Assembly (NCBI RefSeq): GCF_014204525.1
Contig: NZ_JACHLP010000001.1
Location: 868,001 to 932,000 of the forward strand
Direction: 5' to 3'
Source of the DNA: Roseateles oligotrophus
Lineage (GTDB): Bacteria; Pseudomonadota; Gammaproteobacteria; Burkholderiales; Burkholderiaceae_C
DNA length: 64,000 nt
The position numbers and the translations under genes were made by a program. The stretch's first letter is position 1. Every line of letters begins with the position of its first letter. Below are positions 58,382 through 64,000 of this stretch, in pieces. The notes under the pieces are model-generated. The model was given only the letters and a program-made list of their open reading frames with translations. It searched no databases and was not told where the DNA came from.

Positions 58382-60112
58382 ATGTACGCCTATACCGATT
58401 TTGACCGCCAATTCGTCCGTGCCCGTGCGGCCCAGTTCCGCGACCAGCTGGAGCGCAATATCGCCGGCAGCTTGAGCGACGAGGAGTTCCGCCCCCTGCG
58501 CCTGCAGAACGGCTGGTATGTGCAGCGCCACGCCCCCATGCTTCGGGTGGCCGTGCCTTACGGCGTCTTGTCGGCGCCGCAGCTGCGCCAACTGGCCAAG
58601 ATCGCCCGCGAGTTCGACCGCGCCGAGTCCGGCCCCTTTGAAGGCCAGGGCGGCTACGGCCACTTCACCACCCGCCAGAACCTGCAGTACAACTGGATCC
58701 CGCTGCACAAATCCGCCGATGTGATGGACGCCCTGGCCGAGGTGGACATGCACGGCATCCAGACCAGCGGCAACTGCATCCGCAACATCACCAGCGACGC
58801 CTTTGCCGGCGTGGCCCCGGACGAGATCGTCGACCCCCGCCCCTATGCCGAAGTGCTGCGCCAGTGGAGCACCCTACACCCCGAGTTCGCCTTCCTGCCG
58901 CGTAAGTTCAAGATCGCCATCTCGGGCACACGGGAAGACCGCGCCGCCATTGCCTGGCACGATATCGGCCTGCAGTTGCTGAAGAACACGGCCGGCGAGG
59001 TCGGCTTCAAGGTGCTGGTGGGCGGCGGCATGGGCCGCACCCCCATCATCGGCCAGGTCATCAACGAGTTCCTGCCCTGGCAGCAGATCCTCGTCTACAT
59101 CGAGGCCATCGTGCGCGTCTACAACCGCTATGGCCGCCGCGACAACGCCTACAAGGCCCGCATCAAGATCCTGGTCAAGGCCGAGGGCCAAGCCTTCTTC
59201 GACGATGTGAACACCGAGTTCAAGCAGATCCTGGAGCTGGACGAGGGCGGCCGCGAGCACCTGATCCCGCAGGCCGAGCTGGACCGCGTGGCGGCCAGCT
59301 TCGTGATCCCGGCCGGCGTGCAAGCCACGACAGCCACCGACATCTTTGCCGGCGTGCAGCCCGGCGCCTACAAGCGCTGGCTGGAGCGCAATGTGCACGG
59401 CCACCGCCTCAGCGGCTACCGCTGCGTGACGCTGTCGCTAAAGCGCAGCGACATCGCCCCCGGCGACGCCACCGCCGACCAGATGGATGATGCGGCCGAG
59501 CTGGCCGAGCGCTTCGGCCTGGGCGAGCTGCGCGTCAGCCACGACCAGAACCTGGTGCTGACCTGGGTGCGCGAGGCCGATCTGCCCGCCGTCTTCGAGG
59601 CCGCCCGCGCCAAGGGTTTTGCCACGCCGAATATCGGCCTGCTGACCGACATGATCGCCTGCCCTGGCGGCGACTTCTGCGCCCTGGCCAATGCCCGCTC
59701 CATCCCGGTGGCGGCCGCCATCACCGAGCGCTTCGACGATCTGGACGAGCTCTACGACATCGGCGATATCGATCTGCACATCAGCGGCTGCATCAATAGC
59801 TGCGGCCACCACCACAGCGGCCATATCGGCATCCTCGGCGTCGACAAGGACGGCAAGGAGTGGTACCAGGTCTCGCTGGGCGGCTCCGACGGCGCCACGC
59901 TCTCGGGCACGGCCCAACCGGGCCGCGTCATCGGCCCCTCCTTCGCGGCCGACGAGGTGCCGGACGTGATCGAGTCCCTGATCCAGACCTACCGCGCCCA
60001 GCGCAGCCACTGTTCCGAGCGCTTCATCGACACCGTTCGCCGCGTCGGCCTGGAGCCCTTCAAGGCCCCGGCTAACGCCGTCCGCACCCTGACCGGCGCC
60101 GCCGCCAACTGA
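58382..60112 (+). CDS. cysI: Sulfite reductase, hemoprotein (siroheme/4Fe-4S)
   Basis: Six-electron reduction of sulfite to sulfide in assimilation. 576 residues of the nitrite/sulfite reductase family. The coupled siroheme-[4Fe-4S] ligands are visible near the C-terminus: CPGGDFCALANARS (Cys-x5-Cys) and GCINSCGHHHSGHIG (Cys-x3-Cys). The N-terminal ferredoxin-like half has GGYGHFTTRQNLQYNW and SGNCIRNITSDAFAG. No flavoprotein subunit (cysJ) is next to it. The following DUF934 gene is the partner usual in betaproteobacteria. First gene of the operon to cobA. A nitrite-reductase role is less likely in this context. Confidence 0.94.
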   Translation: MYAYTDFDRQFVRARAAQFRDQLERNIAGSLSDEEFRPLRLQNGWYVQRHAPMLRVAVPYGVLSAPQLRQLAKIAREFDRAESGPFEGQGGYGHFTTRQNLQYNWIPLHKSADVMDALAEVDMHGIQTSGNCIRNITSDAFAGVAPDEIVDPRPYAEVLRQWSTLHPEFAFLPRKFKIAISGTREDRAAIAWHDIGLQLLKNTAGEVGFKVLVGGGMGRTPIIGQVINEFLPWQQILVYIEAIVRVYNRYGRRDNAYKARIKILVKAEGQAFFDDVNTEFKQILELDEGGREHLIPQAELDRVAASFVIPAGVQATTATDIFAGVQPGAYKRWLERNVHGHRLSGYRCVTLSLKRSDIAPGDATADQMDDAAELAERFGLGELRVSHDQNLVLTWVREADLPAVFEAARAKGFATPNIGLLTDMIACPGGDFCALANARSIPVAAAITERFDDLDELYDIGDIDLHISGCINSCGHHHSGHIGILGVDKDGKEWYQVSLGGSDGATLSGTAQPGRVIGPSFAADEVPDVIESLIQTYRAQRSHCSERFIDTVRRVGLEPFKAPANAVRTLTGAAAN

Positions 60113-60125
60113 TTCCGAAGCTGCC

Positions 60126-60623
60126 ATGAAATTCATCGATTCCCACCACCCCCAGTGGCACCATGTCGTCGGCGAAGACGGTCCCAAGCCCGACCCGGAT
60201 CCCGCCCCCCATCTGCTGCTGAGCCTGGAGCAATGGCATGCCGTGCGCGATCACTGGCCGGCCGGCCTGCCCACCGGCGTCGAGCTGCCCAATGACTACG
60301 CGGTGGAAGACATCGCCGCCGACCTGCCCCGCCTGGCCTTGGTCGTGCTGCAGTTCCCCAAATGGGTGGACGGCCGCGCCTACAGCCAGGCCAAGCTGCT
60401 GCGCTCGCGTTACCGCTTTGCCGGCGAGTTACGTGCCGCCGGCGAAGTGCTGGTGGACATGCTGCCCCTGCTGGCCCGCACCGGCTTTGACGCGGTGCAG
60501 ATGCGCGCCGACCAAAGCCTGGCGGCCGCCCAGCGCGCGCTGGCCTTCTTCCCGGCGCAGGCCCGTTACCAGGGCGATGTGGAAACCGCGCAGCCCATCT
60601 TTGCCCGCCAGGAGGCCCCGTGA
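60126..60623 (+). CDS. DUF934 family protein, CysI partner
   Basis: A 165-residue protein. Family signatures: LPTGVELPNDYAVEDIAADL, VVLQFPKWVDGRAYSQAKLL, RSRYRFAGELRA and ARTGFDAVQMRADQSL. DUF934 genes lie directly after cysI in beta- and alphaproteobacteria and are often labelled oxidoreductase or electron-donor component, but the biochemistry is not settled. 13 bp after cysI; its stop overlaps the cysH GTG start (GTGA). Confidence 0.9.
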   Translation: MKFIDSHHPQWHHVVGEDGPKPDPDPAPHLLLSLEQWHAVRDHWPAGLPTGVELPNDYAVEDIAADLPRLALVVLQFPKWVDGRAYSQAKLLRSRYRFAGELRAAGEVLVDMLPLLARTGFDAVQMRADQSLAAAQRALAFFPAQARYQGDVETAQPIFARQEAP

Positions 60624-61564
60624 GCGGTCAGCTCTCCATGCTGGGCGGCGCGCCGGCCCGGGCCTCGGCCCTGGACCTGTATGCCCGCGCCACACCCGGT
60701 TTTGAGGAGCGCCTGGCCCGCACGGTGGCCCTGCTGCGCCAGGCCGCCAGCGAGCATGGCAGCGGTCTGATCCAGGCCAGCAGCCTGGGCGCGGAAGACA
60801 TGGTCATCACCGACCTGATCAGCCGCCACGCCCTGCCCATCTGCGTCGCCACCCTCGACACCGGCCGCCTGCATGCTCAGACCCTGGCCCTGCTGCCGCG
60901 CATCCGGCAAAGCTATGGCATTGAGGTGCAGGTCTACAGCCCGCCCGAGCAAGCCGTTATCACCCTGGTGCGCGAGCGCGGCTTGAATTCGATGTACGAG
61001 AGCCTGGCCCTGCGCAAGGAATGCTGCGGCATCCGCAAGCTGGAGCCGCTGAAGCGCATGCTGGACGGCCGCACGGCCTGGATCACCGGCCTGCGCCGCG
61101 AGCAATCGGCCAACCGCGCCGACGTGCCCTTCACCGAGCCCGACGGCCCCGGCCGCGTCAAGCTCAACGCCCTGGCCGAATGGAGCTGGGCCGATGTCTG
61201 GCACTACATCCAGAGCTATGCCGTGCCCTATAACGACCTGCACGACCAGTTCATGCCCAGCATAGGCTGCGAGCCCTGCACGCGCGCCATCGCGGTCGGC
61301 GAGGACTTCCGCGCGGGACGCTGGTGGTGGGAAAACGACGATGCCAAGGAATGCGGCTTGCACAAGTCGCATTCCCCGGCGCAAGCCGGTTCCGCGCACG
61401 GCGCGGAAATTGGCAGCGGCGTTTCGGCGCAGGCTAACTTCGGCAAGGCCGAAGTTAAGGCCGCGACAGCGGCCGGCCGAAGCCAAGACGAGAACGCCAA
61501 AGAGTGCGGCTTGCACAAAGCCCAGTCAAACGAAGAACTGAACAATCACGGAGCCAAGGCATGA
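60620..61564 (+). CDS. cysH: Adenylylsulfate (APS) reductase with duplicated C-terminal motif
   Basis: Reduces APS to sulfite with thioredoxin. Residues 1-250 are a standard PAPS/APS reductase: ASSLGAEDMVITDLI, TLDTGRLHAQTL, TGLRREQSANRADV. The paired cysteines of the [4Fe-4S] cluster are in KECCGIRK and GCEPCTRA, which mark the APS-using type; no APS kinase domain is present in cysN. The catalytic ECGLH lies at 244-248, right after RWWWENDDAK as usual. The protein then runs on for 66 residues, and a second AKECGLHK occurs at 293-300, exactly 51 codons later. The intervening DNA is a run of hairpins. Start GTG overlaps DUF934; stop overlaps cysD (ATGA). Confidence 0.92.
   Translation: MSGQLSMLGGAPARASALDLYARATPGFEERLARTVALLRQAASEHGSGLIQASSLGAEDMVITDLISRHALPICVATLDTGRLHAQTLALLPRIRQSYGIEVQVYSPPEQAVITLVRERGLNSMYESLALRKECCGIRKLEPLKRMLDGRTAWITGLRREQSANRADVPFTEPDGPGRVKLNALAEWSWADVWHYIQSYAVPYNDLHDQFMPSIGCEPCTRAIAVGEDFRAGRWWWENDDAKECGLHKSHSPAQAGSAHGAEIGSGVSAQANFGKAEVKAATAAGRSQDENAKECGLHKAQSNEELNNHGAKA
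61343..61519. repeat. In-frame hairpin cluster between direct repeats inside cysH
   Basis: Two 24-bp direct repeats (61343-61366 and 61496-61519, 21 of 24 bases equal) each encode AKECGLHK. Between them lie four short palindromes: CCGGC-GCAA-GCCGG (61376-61389), TTCCGCGC-ACG-GCGCGGAA (61390-61408), TAACTTCGGC-AAG-GCCGAAGTTA (61435-61457) and GGCCGC-GACA-GCGGCC (61459-61474). The reading frame stays open through all of them. It resembles insertion of REP/RPE-like palindromic sequence with duplication of the gene end. Confidence 0.8.
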
Positions 61565-62520
61565 ATGCCCCCCTGAATCTGCAAGAACTGGTGGCCACGG
61601 TGGATCAGCGCCATCTGGACCATCTGGAAGAAGAAGCCATCTTCATCCTGCGCGAGGTGGCCGCCGCCTTCGAGCGCCCGGGCCTGCTGTTCTCCAGCGG
61701 CAAGGATTCCTGCGTGGTGCTGCGCCTGGCCGAAAAGGCGTTCAAGACGCGGGTGGCTGGCAATGAATTCAAAGGCAAGCTGCCCTTCCCGCTGGTGCAT
61801 GTGGACACCGGCCACAACTTCCCCGAGGTGACCGAGTTCCGTGACCGCCGCGTGGCCGAGATGGGCGAGCGCCTGATCGTCGCGCACATGGACGAGTCCA
61901 TCAAAAAAGGCACGGTGCGCCTGGCCCACCCGCTGGAGTCGCGCAACGGCCACCAGACCGTGACCCTGCTGGAAGCCATCGAAGATAACCGTTTCGATGT
62001 GCTGATCGGCGGCGCCCGCCGCGACGAGGAAAAAGCCCGCGCCAAGGAGCGCATCTTCAGCCACCGCGATGCCTTCGGCCAATGGCAGCCCAAGGAGCAG
62101 CGCCCCGAGCTGTGGAATCTGTTCAACACCCGCATCCGCCCGGGCGAGCATTTCCGCGCATTCCCCATCAGCAACTGGACCGAGCTGGATGTCTGGCTCT
62201 ACATCGCCCGCGAAAACATCCCCCTGCCCAGCCTCTACTTCGCGCACCAGCGCCAGGTGATACGCCGCAAGGGCTTGCTGGTGCCGCTGACCGAGGTGAC
62301 CCCGCCCGAGGCCGGCGAGACGGTGGAAACCGCCACCGTGCGCTTCCGCACCGTCGGCGATATGACTTGCACCTGCCCGGTGGAAAGCACGGCGGCCGAC
62401 GCCAGCGACATCGTGGCCGAGACCCTGACCGTCACCGTCAGCGAGCGCGGCGCCACCCGCATGGACGACAGAACTTCGGAAGCCTCGATGGAGCGCCGCA
62501 AGAAAGAGGGCTATTTCTGA
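61561..62520 (+). CDS. cysD: Sulfate adenylyltransferase subunit 2
   Basis: Catalytic ATP-sulfurylase subunit that forms APS from ATP and sulfate, driven by the CysN GTPase. PP-loop motif LLFSSGKDSCVVLRL near residues 42-56. Other CysD features: FPLVHVDTGHNFPEV, GGARRDEEKARAKER, WNLFNTRIRPGEHFRAFPIS and the C-terminal RKKEGYF. 319 residues. The ATG at 61561 overlaps the cysH stop; its own stop shares one base with the cysN start. Confidence 0.96.
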   Translation: MNAPLNLQELVATVDQRHLDHLEEEAIFILREVAAAFERPGLLFSSGKDSCVVLRLAEKAFKTRVAGNEFKGKLPFPLVHVDTGHNFPEVTEFRDRRVAEMGERLIVAHMDESIKKGTVRLAHPLESRNGHQTVTLLEAIEDNRFDVLIGGARRDEEKARAKERIFSHRDAFGQWQPKEQRPELWNLFNTRIRPGEHFRAFPISNWTELDVWLYIARENIPLPSLYFAHQRQVIRRKGLLVPLTEVTPPEAGETVETATVRFRTVGDMTCTCPVESTAADASDIVAETLTVTVSERGATRMDDRTSEASMERRKKEGYF

Positions 62521-63818
62521 TGAACACCGCCTTGAACACCGTGATTCACGACACCGACGTCGACACCCACCACCGCGCCCTGCGCTTCCTGACCGCCGGC
62601 AGCGTGGACGACGGCAAGAGCACGCTGATCGGCCGCCTGCTGTTTGACAGCCGCGCCATCCTGGCCGACCAACTCGACGTGCTGGCCAAGCGCGCCGCCG
62701 GCGAGCCCATCGACCTGAGCCTCTTGACCGACGGCCTGGAGGCCGAGCGCGAGCAAGGCATCACCATCGACGTGGCCTACCGCTACTTCGCCACCAAGAC
62801 GCGCAAATTCATCATCGCCGACGCCCCCGGCCACGAGCAGTACACCCGCAATATGGTGACGGCCGCCGCCGGCTCGGACGCCGCCGTCGTGCTGGTGGAC
62901 ATCACCAAGCTGGACACCTCGGTGGACGCCGTCGAGCTGCTGCCGCAGACCCGTCGGCATAGCTTGTTAGCCCATCTGCTGCGCGTGCCCAGCATCGTCT
63001 TCGCCGTCAACAAGCTGGACGCCGTGGCCCAGCCCGGCCCCGCGTTTGCAGCGGTCTCGAAAGCCTTGCGCGCCTTTGCCGCCCAGGCCGGCATCGAGAT
63101 CACCGCCATCGTGCCCGTCTCGGCCCTGCGCGGCGACAACGTCACCCAGCCCCTGGCGGCCGACTGGTATAGCGGCCCATCCCTGCTGCAGGTGCTGGAA
63201 AGCCTGCCCGGCGTGCAGGAAAAGGTCGAGGGCCAGCTCTTGATCCCCGTGCAGTACGTGGCCAAAGACGGCGAAGGCACTGGCCACCAGGCCCGCACGC
63301 TGTGGGGCCGCATCGCCCACGGCCAGGTGCAGGCCGGCGACGAGGTGCAGATCCTGCCCAGCGGCCAGACGGCACAAGTGGCCGAGGTGCGCCGCGCCGG
63401 CGAGACCGTGGCCCATTGCGTCGCCGGTGAATCCGCCGGTGTGGTGCTGGACCGCCAGTTGGACGTCTCGCGCGGCGACTGGATCGTCACCCCCGGTTCG
63501 GCCCAGCCCAGGCAGAGCTTCGAGGCCACGCTGGCCTGGCTGGACACCGAGCCCGCCGTGCCCGGCCGCAAATACTGGCTGCGCCACGGCAACCGCTGGG
63601 TGCAGGCCCGCATCAGCGCCATCCAGCATCGCCTGGACATCCACAGCCTGCAAGAGCAGGAGGCCACGCAGCTGAACGTCAACGAGATCGGCCATGTGCT
63701 GATCGAGACCCAGAGCCCCTTGCCGGTGGAGCCCTACACCAGCAACCGTGTCGGCGGCAGCCTGATCGTGGTGGACCCGACGAGCAACCGCAGCAGCGGC
63801 GCCCTGCTGGTGCGCTGA
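62520..63818 (+). CDS. cysN: Sulfate adenylyltransferase subunit 1 (GTPase)
   Basis: An EF-Tu-like GTPase subunit of ATP sulfurylase. G1 AGSVDDGKSTLIG, switch II/G3 DAPGHEQYTRNM, G4 NKLD and G5-like VPVSALRG are intact, followed by two beta-barrel domains. 432 residues, so no CysC (APS kinase) fusion, consistent with direct APS reduction by CysH. The start ATG at 62520 overlaps the last base of the cysD stop (TGATG). The long open frame upstream of it is within cysD. Confidence 0.95.
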   Translation: MNTALNTVIHDTDVDTHHRALRFLTAGSVDDGKSTLIGRLLFDSRAILADQLDVLAKRAAGEPIDLSLLTDGLEAEREQGITIDVAYRYFATKTRKFIIADAPGHEQYTRNMVTAAAGSDAAVVLVDITKLDTSVDAVELLPQTRRHSLLAHLLRVPSIVFAVNKLDAVAQPGPAFAAVSKALRAFAAQAGIEITAIVPVSALRGDNVTQPLAADWYSGPSLLQVLESLPGVQEKVEGQLLIPVQYVAKDGEGTGHQARTLWGRIAHGQVQAGDEVQILPSGQTAQVAEVRRAGETVAHCVAGESAGVVLDRQLDVSRGDWIVTPGSAQPRQSFEATLAWLDTEPAVPGRKYWLRHGNRWVQARISAIQHRLDIHSLQEQEATQLNVNEIGHVLIETQSPLPVEPYTSNRVGGSLIVVDPTSNRSSGALLVR

Positions 63819-63869
63819 GCGCGCCGCGTCACAATCCACAGCCTAGCAACTGAGCAGCAAGCAAGCATC

Positions 63870-64000
63870 ATGGGAAAAGTCATCTTCGTCAGCGCTGGTC
63901 CCGGCGCGGCCGACCTGATCACCGTGCGGGGCGCGCGCGCCCTGGAGGCGGCCCAGGTGGTGCTGTTCGACGCGCTCACCGACCCGGCCCTGCGCGAGCT
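63870..64000 (+). CDS. cobA: Uroporphyrinogen-III C-methyltransferase, N-terminal fragment
   Basis: The frame opens at ATG 63870 and runs off the window end. Its first 43 residues start GKVIFVSAGPGAADLITVRG and continue with ALEAAQVVLFDALTDPALRE. This is the glycine-rich SAM-binding start of SUMT enzymes, which make precorrin-2 for siroheme. Siroheme is the cofactor of the CysI upstream, which explains its place 51 bp after cysN. A CysG fusion cannot be excluded because the C-terminus is not visible. Confidence 0.85.
   Translation, partial: MGKVIFVSAGPGAADLITVRGARALEAAQVVLFDALTDPALRE

Overview
The window is GC-rich chromosomal DNA from a betaproteobacterium of the order Burkholderiales. The FmdB-DUF502-aspS string, the cysI-DUF934-cysH-cysD-cysN-cobA string, the DUF971-ubiE pair and an exosortase-B polysaccharide locus all point to the Sphaerotilaceae/Comamonadaceae side (Roseateles, Paucibacter or Rubrivivax-like). 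This placement is inferred from gene content; no ribosomal marker is present.

Layout. 1-1.3 kb: 3' end of hutH. 1.5-4.6 kb: a 103-bp MITE-like element, then a periplasmic binding protein overlapping a membrane diguanylate cyclase whose GGDEF domain is broken by a one-base frameshift. 4.6-7.2 kb (minus): nudB, an EEP-fold phosphodiesterase and clsB. 7.4-10.9 kb: a large orphan PAS histidine kinase. 10.9-15.3 kb (minus): fmdB, DUF502, aspS and a sodium:solute symporter. 15.4-17.5 kb (minus): ubiJ-ubiB.

17.7-53.8 kb is a 36-kb extracellular polysaccharide locus of the EpsB/D/E/F/G/I/L-XrtB type. It has four blocks. Block 1 (plus) is epsB, epsL, galE, manC, a tviB/wbpO-type dehydrogenase and rfbBDAC. 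Block 2 (minus) is ugd, a UDP-glucuronate 4-epimerase and a DUF535 (VirK/YbjX) gene. Block 3 (plus) is wecB, wecG and a heparinase-like lipoprotein. Block 4 is a long minus-strand run: epsD, epsE, epsF, epsG, xrtB, epsI, wzy, wzx, three GT4 glycosyltransferases, an opine dehydrogenase-family gene, a CapK-like adenylating enzyme and a second heparinase-like gene. Together they predict supply of UDP-Gal, GDP-Man, dTDP-L-Rha, UDP-GlcA, UDP-GalA, UDP-ManNAc and a UDP-HexNAcA. They also predict assembly on undecaprenyl phosphate by EpsB, WecG and the GT4 enzymes, flipping and polymerisation by Wzx/Wzy, and export through EpsE/F/G with the EpsL barrel.

54.3-55.4 kb (minus) is DUF971-ubiE. ubiE, ubiJ and ubiB form one operon in E. 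coli and sit close together in related bacteria. Here the whole polysaccharide locus lies between ubiE and ubiJ, in the orientation expected if it had been inserted into a ubi operon. 55.6-58.2 kb: a 46-residue basic protein, a DUF1993 protein, a Lys/Ala-rich exported protein and a NYN/OST-HTH protein. 58.4-64 kb (plus): the sulfate assimilation operon cysI-DUF934-cysH-cysD-cysN and the start of cobA. Its cysH carries an in-frame cluster of four hairpins between two copies of the catalytic ECGLH segment.

Main points for follow-up: the locus splitting the ubi operon; the CapK plus opine-dehydrogenase pair, which suggests an opine-type amino-acid decoration of the polymer; the hairpin cassette inside cysH; the MshEN-like domain on EpsG; and the MITE with its 5-bp target duplication.
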